Source of the DNA: Nocardioides lacusdianchii
Lineage (GTDB): Bacteria > Actinomycetota > Actinomycetes > Propionibacteriales > Nocardioidaceae
Assembly: GCF_020102855.1 (NCBI RefSeq)
Contig: NZ_JADHZD010000007.1
Span: forward strand, 124,001-188,000
Reading direction: 5' to 3'
DNA length: 64,000 nucleotides
The notes beneath the pieces were generated by a model that saw only the letters and a program-made list of their open reading frames with translations, was not told where the DNA came from and searched no databases. A program made the position numbers and the translations under genes. Shown here piece after piece: positions 45,958 through 55,003 of this stretch; position 1 is the first letter of the stretch; each line of letters opens with the position of its first letter.

Positions 45958-46073
45958 CCTCGGTGGTCGAGTAGCCCGCGAGGACACATCCCCTCGGTGG
46001 TCGAGTAGCCCGCGAGGACACATCCCCTCGGTGGTCGAGTAGCCCGCGAGGGACGAGCGGGCGTATCGAGACC
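45958..46073. repeat. Second array of three 34-bp repeats ending in the 41-bp element
   Basis: Copies start at 45958, 45992 and 46026, again with exact 34-bp spacing, with the shared core GGTGGTCGAGTAGCCCGCGA but a different spacer (ACACATCC) from the array at 23433. The last copy extends to the full 41-bp palindromic element at 46033-46073. The -10-like TAGGCT of uppS abuts its right end. Confidence 0.9.
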
Positions 46074-46086
46074 TAGGCTGTGCCCC

Positions 46087-46863
46087 GTGAAGCGCTCCGT
46101 CCGCCAGCCCACCCCGCACCCCAGCGGCGCGACGCCCCCGTCGATCCCGCGCGACCTCGTCCCCGAGCACGTCGCCATCGTGATGGACGGCAACGGCCGC
46201 TGGGCCAAGGACCGCGGACTGCCCCGCACGAAGGGCCACGAGGAGGGCGAGTCCTCGCTCTTCGACGTCGTGGAGGGCGCGATCGAGATCGGCGTCAAGG
46301 CCATCTCGGCCTATGCCTTCTCCACCGAGAACTGGTCGCGATCGCCCGACGAGGTCCGCTTCCTCATGGGCTTCAACCGCGACGTGATCCGGCGCCGCCG
46401 CGACGAGATGCACGAGCTCGGCGTACGCGTGCGGTGGGCCGGGCGCGCCCCTCGTCTGTGGAGGTCGGTGATCAAGGAGCTCCAGGTCGCGGAGGAGATG
46501 ACGAAGGACAACGACGTCCTGACCCTGACCATGTGCGTCAACTACGGCGGCCGTGCCGAGCTCGCCGACGCCGCGCGCGCCATCGGGCGCGAGGTCGCTG
46601 CCGGCCGGATCAACCCCGACAAGATCGACGAGCGCACCTTCGCCCGTCACCTCTACGTCCCCGAGCTCCCCGACGCCGACCTCGTCTGGCGCACGTCGGG
46701 GGAGCAGCGGCTGTCCAACTTCATGCTGTGGCAGGCGGCCTACAGCGAGATGGTCTTCACCGACGTGCTGTGGCCCGACGTCGACCGCCGGCACCTCTGG
46801 GCCGCAGTGGAGACGTACGCCCGCCGCGACCGTCGCTACGGCGGCGCGCTTCCCAACGCCTGA
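46087..46863 (+). CDS. uppS: Isoprenyl (undecaprenyl/polyprenyl) diphosphate synthase
   Basis: A 258-residue cis-prenyltransferase: [19 protein letters not shown] with the catalytic Asp, [36 protein letters not shown] and [21 protein letters not shown] C-terminal motif. It makes the lipid carrier for peptidoglycan synthesis. TAGGCT (46074-46079) lies 7 nt before the GTG, so the message may be leaderless with a repeat element just upstream of its promoter. Confidence 0.95.
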   Translation: MKRSVRQPTPHPSGATPPSIPRDLVPEHVAIVMDGNGRWAKDRGLPRTKGHEEGESSLFDVVEGAIEIGVKAISAYAFSTENWSRSPDEVRFLMGFNRDVIRRRRDEMHELGVRVRWAGRAPRLWRSVIKELQVAEEMTKDNDVLTLTMCVNYGGRAELADAARAIGREVAAGRINPDKIDERTFARHLYVPELPDADLVWRTSGEQRLSNFMLWQAAYSEMVFTDVLWPDVDRRHLWAAVETYARRDRRYGGALPNA

Positions 46864-46896
46864 CCTCGCACCGCCCGGCGGGACCAGCCGTCAGCC

Positions 46897-47316
46897 TCAG
46901 CGGCAGGTCGGGCAGGTCCCGAAGATCTCCAGGGTGTGGCTGAGGTCGGCGTAGCCGTGCTCGGCAGCGATGGCGTTGGTCCAGCGCTCGACGGCCGGTC
47001 CCTCCACCTCGACCGTGGCGCCGCACGTGCGGCACACGAGGTGGTGGTGGTGCGTGTCGGAGCAGCTGCGCCAGATGGCCTCGCCGTCCTCGTTGCGCAG
47101 CATGTCGACCTCGCCGGCCTCGGCGAGCGACGACAGCGTGCGGTAGACGGTGGCCAGGCCCACGGAGTCGCCCTGGCGCGAGATCAGGTCGTGGATCTCC
47201 TGGGCGCTGCGGAAGTCGTCGAAGCCCGCCAGGGCGGCGGCGACCGCGCGCCGCTGGCGGGTGGGACGGCGCTGCTGCGTCTGGGTGCCACCGCCGTGGG
47301 GGTCAGTGCTCGTCAT
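46897..47316 (-). CDS. zur: Fur-family zinc uptake regulator Zur
   Basis: A 139-residue Fur-family protein with the winged helix (RQRRAVAAALAGFDDFRSAQ, GLATVYRTLSSLAEAGEV), the metal-binding THHHHLVCRTC and a C-terminal CPTC, giving two C-x2-C pairs for structural zinc. Context (znuA/C/B operon) makes it Zur rather than Fur. I chose ATG 47314-47316, which overlaps the permease gene end by 14 nt. It should repress the operon through the boxes at 50084-50120. Confidence 0.9.
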   Translation of the reverse strand: MTSTDPHGGGTQTQQRRPTRQRRAVAAALAGFDDFRSAQEIHDLISRQGDSVGLATVYRTLSSLAEAGEVDMLRNEDGEAIWRSCSDTHHHHLVCRTCGATVEVEGPAVERWTNAIAAEHGYADLSHTLEIFGTCPTCR

Positions 47317-48322
47317 AGTGCTCTCCGTGCGGGGCGTGCCGGTGACCGTCGTGGACGTAGTCGAGGTGGTCGTCGTGCGGGACCGCCGGGTGGCCACAGT
47401 CGTCGCCGTGCTGGTGCGGGTGCTCGTCCACCTCGTGCGGACCGGACGTCCCGGTGCCCAGCGCGGGGAAGGGCTCGGCGAGGCGGCGACGACGGCGCAG
47501 CCAGACGCCGACCGGCCAGGTCGCGGCGAACATCGCCAGCGCGAGGAGCACGATGGAGGGGCCCGGGGCCACGGTGGCCCTGGCGGACAGCCATGCAGCG
47601 ACGACCAGCCCGCCGACCGCGGCGACCCCGCCGAGGACCATGGCCCACAGCAGTGTCGAGCGGAAGGACCGCGCGAGCTGCTGGGACGTGGCGACCGGCA
47701 CCACCATCAGCGCCGAGACGAGCAGCAGGCCCACGGTCCGCATGGCGACGGTCACGCTGACGGCGGCGAGGACGGCGACGAGGAGGTTGTAGGCGCGGAC
47801 CCGAAGTCCCGCCACCTTCGCGAACTCGGGGTCCGAGGCGACCGCGAACAGCTGGGGGAGGAGGCCGAGCGTGAGGGTCAGGACCACGAGCGCCAGCCCA
47901 GCGGTGTACCAGACCTCGGTCGAGCTGATGCTCGTCACGGACCCGAAGAGGTAGACCTGCAGGCCCGCGGCGCCGTCGCCGGCGAGTCCGGTGATGAGGA
48001 CCCCGCCCGCCAGCCCGCCGTAGAACAGCAGGGCGAGAGCGACATCGCCGTTGGTGTGGCCCTTCTCCCTGATGACCTCGATCAGGACGGCGCCGAGGAT
48101 GGCGACGACGACCGCGGTCCACGTGGGGGACGTCCCGGTGAGCAGCCCGAGGGCCACGCCGGTCACGGCGACGTGGCCGATGCCGTCGCCCAGCAGGGCG
48201 AGGCGGCGCTGCACGATGAAGGTGCCGATCGCGGGTGCGGCCAGGCCGGTGAGCAGGGCGGCGAGGAGCGCGCGCTGCATGAAGGGGCGACCCAACAGGT
48301 CGAGGAGCTCGGCGGGGCTCAT
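47303..48322 (-). CDS. znuB: Zinc ABC transporter permease
   Basis: A 339-residue ABC-3 family permease with about eight helices (for example PFMQRALLAALLTGLAAPAI, LLGDGIGHVAVTGVALGLLTG). The last ~45 residues form a His/Asp-rich cytoplasmic tail (HEVDEHPHQHGDDCGH and more), with over ten His. This tail is not part of standard ZnuB and may buffer zinc or sense it. The GTGA/ATGA-type overlaps place it between znuC and zur in one operon. Confidence 0.92.
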   Translation of the reverse strand: MSPAELLDLLGRPFMQRALLAALLTGLAAPAIGTFIVQRRLALLGDGIGHVAVTGVALGLLTGTSPTWTAVVVAILGAVLIEVIREKGHTNGDVALALLFYGGLAGGVLITGLAGDGAAGLQVYLFGSVTSISSTEVWYTAGLALVVLTLTLGLLPQLFAVASDPEFAKVAGLRVRAYNLLVAVLAAVSVTVAMRTVGLLLVSALMVVPVATSQQLARSFRSTLLWAMVLGGVAAVGGLVVAAWLSARATVAPGPSIVLLALAMFAATWPVGVWLRRRRRLAEPFPALGTGTSGPHEVDEHPHQHGDDCGHPAVPHDDHLDYVHDGHRHAPHGEHYDEH

Positions 48323-49122
48323 CGGCGGTCCTCCCTCGGGTCGAGCGACATCGTGTCGAACGGGGAACCGACGTGCGGCACGTGGTCGTGCGAGCCCGCG
48401 ATCGGGTGGTGGTGGCCGTGGACGTCCTCGTGGGCGAGCGGCGGGCCGTCGTAGGCGATCCGGCCGTCACGCATCACCACCGCCCGGTCAACGAGCGGCT
48501 CGAGCGGACCGAGCTCGTGGGCGACGAGGACGATGGTGGCGCCCCGCTCGGACAGGGTCCGCAACGCGTCGGCGAGCGCGAGCTGGTTGGGCAGGTCGAC
48601 GCCGGCCGTCGGCTCGTCGAGGAAGAACAGCTCGGGCTCGCCTGCCAGTGCGCGCGCGATGAGGACACGTTGCTGCTGACCGCCGGAGAGCGTGCTGACG
48701 CCCTCACTGGCCATGCCGGTGAGCCCCACGACCTCGAGGGCGTCGTCGATGGCGGCCCGGTCGGCCTTCCCTGCCGGGCGCAGCAGCGGGCGCCGGGTGA
48801 GCCGGCCGGAGGCCACCACCTCGCGCACGCTGGACGGCACGCCGCCCGCCGCGGTGCCGCGCTGCGGGACGAAGCCGATGCGGTGGCGCTCCCTGAAGTC
48901 GGGCAAGGGCGTGCCGAAGAGGAGGACGGAGCCCTGGGTGAGGGGCCGCAGCCCGGTGAGGGCGCGCACCAGCGTGCTCTTGCCCGACCCGTTGGCGCCC
49001 ATCAGCGCGACGAACTCCCCGTGCCGGACCACGAGGTCGTTGCCGCGGAGCACCGGACGGCCACCGAGGGCGACCGTGACGTCACGGGCCTCGACGACCG
49101 CGGTGCCGGCGGGGTTCAGCAT
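48319..49122 (-). CDS. znuC: Zinc ABC transporter ATP-binding protein
   Basis: A 267-residue ABC ATPase: Walker A GANGSGKST, signature LSGGQQQRVLIARAL, Walker B ELFFLDEPTAGVD and H-loop VLVAHELG. A His-rich C-terminal stretch (HEDVHGHHHPIAGSHDH) adds to the metal-rich character of this operon. It starts within the last codons of znuA. Confidence 0.94.
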   Translation of the reverse strand: MLNPAGTAVVEARDVTVALGGRPVLRGNDLVVRHGEFVALMGANGSGKSTLVRALTGLRPLTQGSVLLFGTPLPDFRERHRIGFVPQRGTAAGGVPSSVREVVASGRLTRRPLLRPAGKADRAAIDDALEVVGLTGMASEGVSTLSGGQQQRVLIARALAGEPELFFLDEPTAGVDLPNQLALADALRTLSERGATIVLVAHELGPLEPLVDRAVVMRDGRIAYDGPPLAHEDVHGHHHPIAGSHDHVPHVGSPFDTMSLDPREDRR

Positions 49123-50084
49123 CCGTTGGCTTGCTGGAGCGCCGCGAGGTTCTGCTGCATGAGAGCAACGTAGTCGGTGGCGCCGTCGTCATCGCCCGGT
49201 CCCTCGATCGGGTCCAGTACGGCGGTCTCGACGCCGGTGTCGGAGGCCAGGCTCTCGGCCATGGCGGGCGAGGCGAGCCGCTCGGAGAACACGGTGGTGA
49301 TGCCCTCGCTGGCGATGAGCTCCTCCAGCTCGGCCAGGACGGCGGGGGTCGGCTCCGCGTCGGGGGTGAGGCCGGCGATCCCCTCGAAGTGCATGCCGTA
49401 GCGCTCGAGGTAGCCGAACGCCTCGTGGCTGACGACGACCGTGTCGCGCTCGCACGCAGCGAGGCCCTCGGTGAACTCGGCGTCGAGGTCCTCGAGCTCC
49501 GCGCGCAGCTCCTCGGCGTTGGCCCGGTACGTTGCCGCGCCGTCGGCGTCGACCTCGGCGAGGCCCTCCGCGACGGCGTCGGCCATGTCGGCCATCAGGA
49601 GGGGGTCCTGCCAGAAGTGCGGGTCGGTGTCGCCGTGGTCGTGGCCGTCGTCCTTGGAGTGCTCGTCCTCGGAGTGCTCGTCGTCGGAGCGCTCGTCCTC
49701 GTGGCCCTCGTGCTGCTCCTCGATCGAGCGGAGCTCGACAGCCTCCTCGGCGTCGACGAGCACGGCGTCCGAGACGTTCTCGACGGCCTCGTCGACCGCG
49801 GGCTGGAACTCGTGCTGGAAGACGACCACGTCGGCCTCGTCGAGGTCGGCCGTCTGGGAGATGCCGAGCTCGAGGTCGTGGGGCTCGCCGCCGGGCTGGG
49901 TCAGGTTGGTGACCTCCCAGTCATCGCCCGCCACCCGCTCCGTCACCCAGGCCAGCGGGTAGAACGCCGCCACGGCCTGGCGACCACTTCCAGACGCGTC
50001 GGCGTTCGTCGACCCGCATCCGGCAAGGAGGACGGAGGCGGTGACGATGCTGGCGAGGGGGACGAGGCGGGTGGAGAGCGACAT
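49116..50084 (-). CDS. znuA: Zinc ABC transporter substrate-binding lipoprotein
   Basis: A 322-residue cluster A-I binding protein. It has a lipoprotein signal (SIVTASVLLAGCGS), then AVAAFYPLAWVTERV and GGEPHDLELG (first His ligand). A long His/Asp/Glu-rich loop (residues about 120-150, for example KDDGHDHGDTDPHFWQDP) is typical of ZnuA. VVSHEAFGYLERYG supplies another His and SERLASPAMAESLA lies near the last acidic ligand. The ATG (50082-50084) directly abuts a Zur box and lacks a ribosome site. Confidence 0.93.
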   Translation of the reverse strand: MSLSTRLVPLASIVTASVLLAGCGSTNADASGSGRQAVAAFYPLAWVTERVAGDDWEVTNLTQPGGEPHDLELGISQTADLDEADVVVFQHEFQPAVDEAVENVSDAVLVDAEEAVELRSIEEQHEGHEDERSDDEHSEDEHSKDDGHDHGDTDPHFWQDPLLMADMADAVAEGLAEVDADGAATYRANAEELRAELEDLDAEFTEGLAACERDTVVVSHEAFGYLERYGMHFEGIAGLTPDAEPTPAVLAELEELIASEGITTVFSERLASPAMAESLASDTGVETAVLDPIEGPGDDDGATDYVALMQQNLAALQQANGC

Positions 50085-50121
50085 GAGAACGATTCTCAGC
50101 AATGTTGAGAACCATTGTCAA
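50084..50121 (-). promoter_or_regulatory. Zur-controlled znuA promoter with two operator boxes
   Basis: Two 15-bp boxes, TGAGAACGATTCTCA (50084-50098, perfect dyad) and TGAGAACCATTGTCA (50106-50120), are 22 bp apart. On the minus strand TTGACA (50121-50116), an 18-bp spacer and GAGAAT (50097-50092) form a promoter whose start point would be the A of the znuA ATG. The boxes therefore cover both -35 and -10. Confidence 0.75.
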
Positions 50122-50147
50122 ACTGCGCGTGGTCGTACGCTGACCCC

Positions 50148-50477
50148 GTGCTCGTCGTCACCCGCCTCCGTACGCCCCGCCCCGACGCCGCTGCGGAGGA
50201 CGAGCTGCGCCGCGGCCTGCTGCACGCCCTCGGAATCCTCGCGGCCAAGCCCGGCTACGTCGGGGGAGAGGTCGGCCGCAACGTGGACGACCCCGCGCTC
50301 TGGGTGCTCACCACGCGGTGGGAGAACGTCGGCTCCTACCGCCGTGCGCTCGGGTCCTTCGAGGGCAAGATGCACGTCCAGCCGCTGATGGTGCACGCCC
50401 TCGACGAGCCCAGCGCCTACGAGGTCGTCGAGGAGGGGACCGACCTCAACGAGGCGCAGCCGCGGTCGATAGGGTGA
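50148..50477 (+). CDS. Antibiotic-biosynthesis-monooxygenase-like (ABM) small protein
   Basis: A 109-residue ferredoxin-fold protein with AAEDELRRGLLHALGILAAK and PGYVGGEVGRNVDDP...WVLTTRWENVGSYRRALGS, the ABM pattern. Members include heme-degrading and quinone-modifying enzymes as well as inactive ones. The GTG has TACGCT 6 nt upstream and no ribosome site. Its promoter region overlaps the distal Zur box, so it may be co-regulated with znuA. Confidence 0.75.
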   Translation: MLVVTRLRTPRPDAAAEDELRRGLLHALGILAAKPGYVGGEVGRNVDDPALWVLTTRWENVGSYRRALGSFEGKMHVQPLMVHALDEPSAYEVVEEGTDLNEAQPRSIG

Positions 50478-50531
50478 GCGCTCGCCCCCACGAGCCGGCA
50501 GCCAGCCGGCGCGACCCGAAGGAACACCACC

Positions 50532-51932
50532 GTGGCCAAGCCCGCCCCCACCGCCCTGGACAACGTCGTCTCCCTCGCCAAGCGCCGGGGTTTCGTCTAC
50601 CCGTGCGGTGAGATCTACGGCGGCACCCGCTCCGCGTGGGACTACGGCCCGCTGGGCGTGGAGCTCAAGGAGAACATCAAGCGGCAGTGGTGGAAGTTCA
50701 TGGTCACCCGTCGCGACGACGTCGTGGGCCTCGACTCCAGCGTCATCCTCCCGACGCGCACCTGGGAGGCCTCGGGCCACCTGAGCACCTTCAGCGACCC
50801 GCTGGTCGAGTGCCAGTCGTGCCACAAGCGCTTCCGCGAGGACCACCTCCAGGAGGACCACGCGGCCAAGAAGGGCATCGACGACCCCGACGACGTCGAC
50901 ATCAACGAGTCGGTCGCGTGCCCCAACTGCGGCACCCGCAACGCGTGGACCGAGCCGCGCAACTTCAACATGATGCTCAAGACCTACCTCGGCGTCATCG
51001 AGGACGAGTCGGGCCTGCACTACCTGCGCCCCGAGACCGCGCAGGGCATCTTCCTCAACTTCGCCAACGTCGTCACGAGCAGCCGCCAGAAGCCGCCCTT
51101 CGGCATCGCCCAGATGGGCAAGAGCTTCCGCAACGAGATCACGCCCGGCAACTTCATCTTCCGCACCCGCGAGTTCGAGCAGATGGAGATGGAGTTCTTC
51201 GTCAAGCCCGGCGAGGACGACGAGTGGTTCCGCTACTGGATCGAGGAGCGCACCCGCTGGTACGTCGACCTCGGCATCAACCCCGACAACCTGCGCCACT
51301 ACGAGCACCCCACGGAGAAGCTGTCGCACTACTCCAAGGGCACGACCGACATCGAGTACCGCTTCGGGTTCTCGGGCCGTGACTTCGAGGAGCTCGAAGG
51401 CATCGCCAACCGCACCGACTTCGACCTCAAGCAGCACAGCGAGTTCTCCGGCAAGGACCTGTCCTACTACGACCAGGCCGCCGACGACCGCTACCTGCCC
51501 TACGTCATCGAGCCGGCCGCCGGCCTGACCCGCTCGCTGATGGCGTTCCTCATCGACGCCTACACCGAGGACGAGGCGCCCAACACCAAGGGCGGCGTCG
51601 ACAAGCGCGTCGTGCTCAAGCTCGACCCGCGCCTCGCGCCGGTGAAGGTCGCCGTCCTGCCGCTGAGCCGCAACGCCGACCTCTCGCCCAAGGCCAAGGC
51701 GCTCGCGGCCGAGCTGCGCGAGAACTGGAACGTCGACTTCGACGACTCCGGCGCGATCGGTCGTCGCTACCGTCGCCAGGACGAGATCGGCACGCCCTAC
51801 TGCGTCACGGTCGACTTCGAGACCCTCGACGACAACGCCGTCACGATCCGCGAGCGCGACACGATGGCCCAGGAGCGGGTCAGCCTCGAGGGCATCACGC
51901 GCTGGTTCGCGGAGAAGTTCGTCGGCTGCTGA
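50532..51932 (+). CDS. glyS: Glycyl-tRNA synthetase (alpha2 type)
   Basis: A 466-residue class II synthetase. It has motif 1-type residues after [20 protein letters not shown], zinc-site CQSCHKRF and CPNCGTRN, motif 2 [20 protein letters not shown] and motif 3 [18 protein letters not shown], plus a C-terminal anticodon-binding domain ([20 protein letters not shown]). This is the dimeric type used by actinobacteria. The GTG has GAAGGA as ribosome site. TAGGGT at 50470-50475 may be its -10. Confidence 0.96.
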   Translation: MAKPAPTALDNVVSLAKRRGFVYPCGEIYGGTRSAWDYGPLGVELKENIKRQWWKFMVTRRDDVVGLDSSVILPTRTWEASGHLSTFSDPLVECQSCHKRFREDHLQEDHAAKKGIDDPDDVDINESVACPNCGTRNAWTEPRNFNMMLKTYLGVIEDESGLHYLRPETAQGIFLNFANVVTSSRQKPPFGIAQMGKSFRNEITPGNFIFRTREFEQMEMEFFVKPGEDDEWFRYWIEERTRWYVDLGINPDNLRHYEHPTEKLSHYSKGTTDIEYRFGFSGRDFEELEGIANRTDFDLKQHSEFSGKDLSYYDQAADDRYLPYVIEPAAGLTRSLMAFLIDAYTEDEAPNTKGGVDKRVVLKLDPRLAPVKVAVLPLSRNADLSPKAKALAAELRENWNVDFDDSGAIGRRYRRQDEIGTPYCVTVDFETLDDNAVTIRERDTMAQERVSLEGITRWFAEKFVGC

Positions 51933-51944
51933 CCGCCGGTCGGG

Positions 51945-51978
51945 ACGTACGCCGTCCGGCGACCCGGGCGGCGTACGT
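51945..51978 (+). terminator. Terminator after glyS
   Basis: ACGTACGCC (51945-51953) / GGCGTACGT (51970-51978), a 9-bp perfect stem with a 16-nt loop, 13 nt after the glyS stop. Confidence 0.6.
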
Positions 51979-51995
51979 CGTGCCACGATGACGTC

Positions 51996-52628
51996 ATGTG
52001 GCGTGCCCCGATCCCCGTGCCGGTCGCGGGCGCGTTCCTCGCCCTCGCGCTGACGGGGTGCACGGGGTCCGGCAGCGCTCCGGACGCCGCCGATCCTCCG
52101 GCGACCTCCGCTGCGGTCGAGGCCACCGGGACCGAGCCCGGCACGCAGCTGGGCTTCGGTGAGCCCGCGACGCTGGTGTGGCAGCCCACCGCCGACCTCA
52201 CCGGTGAGCTGGAGCTGAGCGTGGAGTCCGTGGTCGAGCCGCGGGCGTCGGTCTTCGACGGCTGGCTGCGTGACGACACCATGGCCGGCTCGCGTGCCTA
52301 CTTCGTACGCGTGCGGATGGCCAACACTGGCGAGTCCGATCTTGCAGGCCAGGCCGTGCCGCTCTACCTCCGCGACGACGGCGGCACCCTCGGCGCCCCC
52401 TGGACGCTCGGCGGCGACTTCACCGCCTGCCAGAGCGGACCGCTCCCCACGCCGTTCGCCGCGGGCGCGGAGGAGCAGATGTGCCTGGTCTACCTCGTGC
52501 CGGACCGGGGCCGCATCCGCGACCTCGTCTTCGAGCCCACTGAGGGCTACGACCCGATCGTGTGGACCGGCGAGGTCGAGGAGCGGTCGGGCAGGAAGGC
52601 GAACGACAAGCAGGGGCGCGGCGGCTGA
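51996..52628 (+). CDS. Lipoprotein of unknown function
   Basis: A 210-residue protein with a lipoprotein signal (FLALALTGCTGS) and one beta-rich domain (ELELSVESVVEPRASVFDGW, AYFVRVRMANTGESDLAGQA), which resembles the DUF4352/telokin-type Ig folds of actinobacterial lipoproteins. No enzymatic motif is visible. It is an exported, membrane-anchored protein upstream of dusB. Confidence 0.7.
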   Translation: MWRAPIPVPVAGAFLALALTGCTGSGSAPDAADPPATSAAVEATGTEPGTQLGFGEPATLVWQPTADLTGELELSVESVVEPRASVFDGWLRDDTMAGSRAYFVRVRMANTGESDLAGQAVPLYLRDDGGTLGAPWTLGGDFTACQSGPLPTPFAAGAEEQMCLVYLVPDRGRIRDLVFEPTEGYDPIVWTGEVEERSGRKANDKQGRGG

Positions 52629-52665
52629 TTTGGGGTCGTGCCGTGCCCGGTTCGACAATGGGGGC

Positions 52666-53805
52666 ATGAGCGCCGTGCCCACCTCCTTGACGCTGGGTCC
52701 GCTGCGCGTCGAGACCCCGGTCGTGCTGGCCCCGATGGCCGGCATCACCAACGCCGCCTACCGCCGCCTCTGCGCCGAGCAGGGTGCCGGCCTCTACGTC
52801 AGCGAGATGATCACCAGCCGCGGTCTGGTCGAGGGCGACGAGACCACCCAGAAGATGCTCGTGTTCGACGAGCTCGAGACGGTGCGCTCGGTGCAGCTCT
52901 ACGGCAGCGACCCGGTCTACATCGGCAAGGCCGTCGAGATCCTCTGCGCCGACCACGGCGTGGCGCACGTCGACCTCAACTTCGGCTGCCCGGTGCCCAA
53001 GGTGACCCGTAAGGGCGGCGGGGGAGCGCTGCCGTGGAAGCGGGGCCTGCTCGGGGAGATCCTCACGGCCGCGGTCGCCGCCGCAGCGCCGTACGACGTC
53101 CCGGTGACGATGAAGACCCGCAAGGGCCTCGACGACGACCACCTGACCTACCTCGACGCGGGCCGCATCGCGCAGGAGACGGGCGTCGCCGCCATCGCAC
53201 TGCACGGCCGCACCGTCCAGCAGGCCTACTCCGGTGAGGCCGACTGGGACGCCATCGCGCGCCTGGTCGACCACGTGGACATCCCGGTCCTCGGCAACGG
53301 CGACATCTGGGAGGCCGCCGACGCGCTGCGCATGGTCGAGCAGACCGGCGCCGCCGGGGTGGTCGTCGGACGGGGCTGCCTCGGCCGGCCGTGGCTGTTC
53401 CGCGACCTGGCCGCCGCCTTCCACGGCGAGGACGTGGCGACGCTGCCCACCCTCGGCGAGGTGCGCACGATGATGCGTCGGCACGCCGAGCTGTTGTCGG
53501 AGCACATGGGGGAGGAGCGCGGCTGCAAGGAGTTCCGCAAGCACGTCACCTGGTACCTCAAGGGGTTCCCGGCCGGTGGCGAGATGCGCCACCAGCTGGC
53601 CCTGATCGACTCGCTGGCCGCCCTCGACGAGCTGCTGGACGGACTCGACGGCGACGCGCCGTTCCCCGAGCGGGAGCTCGGCACGCCGCGCGGACGGCAG
53701 GGCGCGCCGCGCAAGAGGGTCGTGCTCCCCGAGGGCTGGCTCGACGACACCGACGGTCGCGGTGCGCACCTGCGCGAGGACGCGGACGAGACCACCGGAG
53801 GGTGA
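52666..53805 (+). CDS. dusB: tRNA-dihydrouridine synthase B-like
   Basis: A 379-residue FMN enzyme with VVLAPMAGITNAAYRRLCAE, DLNFGCPVPKVTRKGGG (catalytic Cys in GCP), MKTRKG, AIALHGRT and VLGNGDIW. It reduces uridines in tRNA D-loops with NADPH. Length is slightly above the usual 320-340 because of a C-terminal extension of about 45 residues that is rich in Arg and acidic residues. GGGG lies 2-5 nt before the ATG, too close for a good ribosome site. Confidence 0.93.
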   Translation: MSAVPTSLTLGPLRVETPVVLAPMAGITNAAYRRLCAEQGAGLYVSEMITSRGLVEGDETTQKMLVFDELETVRSVQLYGSDPVYIGKAVEILCADHGVAHVDLNFGCPVPKVTRKGGGGALPWKRGLLGEILTAAVAAAAPYDVPVTMKTRKGLDDDHLTYLDAGRIAQETGVAAIALHGRTVQQAYSGEADWDAIARLVDHVDIPVLGNGDIWEAADALRMVEQTGAAGVVVGRGCLGRPWLFRDLAAAFHGEDVATLPTLGEVRTMMRRHAELLSEHMGEERGCKEFRKHVTWYLKGFPAGGEMRHQLALIDSLAALDELLDGLDGDAPFPERELGTPRGRQGAPRKRVVLPEGWLDDTDGRGAHLREDADETTGG

Positions 53806-53936
53806 TCCGCACGGCCGCGTGGACCTCCGGACCACGTGATCGGTGTCTCGTGAGCCGGAACACGCCGAAATTTGCTGTGGGAGATTGGGACAGCCGCCAA
53901 ATCCTGTGCTTCACTCGATGATCGCGTCGGCGTGGG

Positions 53937-53965
53937 CACGAGGTCTTCCCCCGCAACACCTCGTG
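53937..53965 (+). other. Structured 5' leader upstream of the secreted cell-wall protein
   Basis: CACGAGGT (53937-53944) / ACCTCGTG (53958-53965) is an 8-bp perfect stem with a 13-nt loop. The wider leader also holds CCAAATCCTGTG (53897-53908) and CCCGTCAGCAACCGC (53980-53994), which recall conserved parts of the ydaO/c-di-AMP riboswitch. The match is partial. It may be a diverged riboswitch or another leader RNA. Confidence 0.35.
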
Positions 53966-54008
53966 GATCGACGCAGTCCCCCGTCAGCAACCGCAAAGGA
54001 TCAGCGCT

Positions 54009-54950
54009 GTGGCTCATCATCGCCACAAGCGGGAAACCCCTGCTAGCAACACCCGCCCGTCCCGCCTCTCCCGCTCCGTCCTGGTGTCGGCACCGCTCGC
54101 CGTCGTGGCGACCATGTCCGCCGTGACCATGGGTGTGCTGGGTGCGGAGCCGGAGACCCCCGACACCAACCTCCTGGCCTCGTCCACGACGTCGCAGTCG
54201 ATCTCGAGCGCGAGCTCCGCCTCCGACCTCGGCGCCGGCGCCGGTTCCGGCGGTGCGGCGCCGCGCGGTCGCGACGAGATCGTGTCGCGCTCGCAGATCC
54301 GCACCGCGGCCAAGGCCGAGGCTGCTGCCCGCAAGGACATCAGCGTCGACCGCCAGGCCCGCCGCCTGGCCAAGAAGGTCGACAACGGCCTGTGGACCAC
54401 CGAGGCCCTCAACCTCTGGGACGGCCCGGGCGAGAAGGCCAAGAAGCTCGGCGTGATCGACCCGCTCACGAAGGTCTCGGTCACCGGCCGACGCCAGTTG
54501 GATCGGGCCCAGATCGTCCTGGACGGTCAGTCCCGTTGGGTCACGGCCGCCTATCTCGCCGAGAGCAAGCCTGAGCCCCAACCGACCGGTCCGACTCTGG
54601 GCGGCTCCTGCTCCAACGGCACCTCAGCAGGCGGCGCTGGTGTCAACATCCAGAAGGTCCATGCGGCCGTCTGTGCCAACTGGCCCTCGATCACGACCTA
54701 CGGCACTCTCCGTGGTGGTGGCGGCGATCACCCGCTCGGCCGTGCTGTGGACATCATGGTCGGGGGCTCGACCGGGTGGGAGGTAGCCGAATTCGTGCGC
54801 GCCAACGCTGCTGCGCTCGGCGTCAACTACGTGATCCACGCACAGAACATCTGGTCGGGACAGCGTTCGGCCGAGGGCTGGCGATCGATGGCCGACCGCG
54901 GGTCGTCGACGGCCAACCACTACGACCACGTGCACGTGTCGACGTACTGA
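54009..54950 (+). CDS. Secreted protein with SH3-like and peptidase-M15-like domains
   Basis: A 313-residue protein. A membrane/signal segment lies at about 20-45 (RSVLVSAPLAVVATMSAVTM), then a Ser/Ala-rich region and an SH3-like domain (about 130-185, LNLWDGPGEKAKKLGVIDPL). The C-terminal domain (about 200-313) has GGGGDHPLGRAVDIMV and NHYDHVHVS. Those two motifs (H-x6-D and H-x-H) are the metal-site pattern of VanY/M15-type peptidases and of the ARB-07466 family. It is likely a cell-wall binding or cleaving protein. The GTG has AAAGGA upstream. Confidence 0.75.
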   Translation: MAHHRHKRETPASNTRPSRLSRSVLVSAPLAVVATMSAVTMGVLGAEPETPDTNLLASSTTSQSISSASSASDLGAGAGSGGAAPRGRDEIVSRSQIRTAAKAEAAARKDISVDRQARRLAKKVDNGLWTTEALNLWDGPGEKAKKLGVIDPLTKVSVTGRRQLDRAQIVLDGQSRWVTAAYLAESKPEPQPTGPTLGGSCSNGTSAGGAGVNIQKVHAAVCANWPSITTYGTLRGGGGDHPLGRAVDIMVGGSTGWEVAEFVRANAAALGVNYVIHAQNIWSGQRSAEGWRSMADRGSSTANHYDHVHVSTY

Positions 54951-55003
54951 GGTCCGGAGCGGTGCGCATCCGCATCCGGGGCGCTCGCTAGGGTGGGCGG
55001 TCG

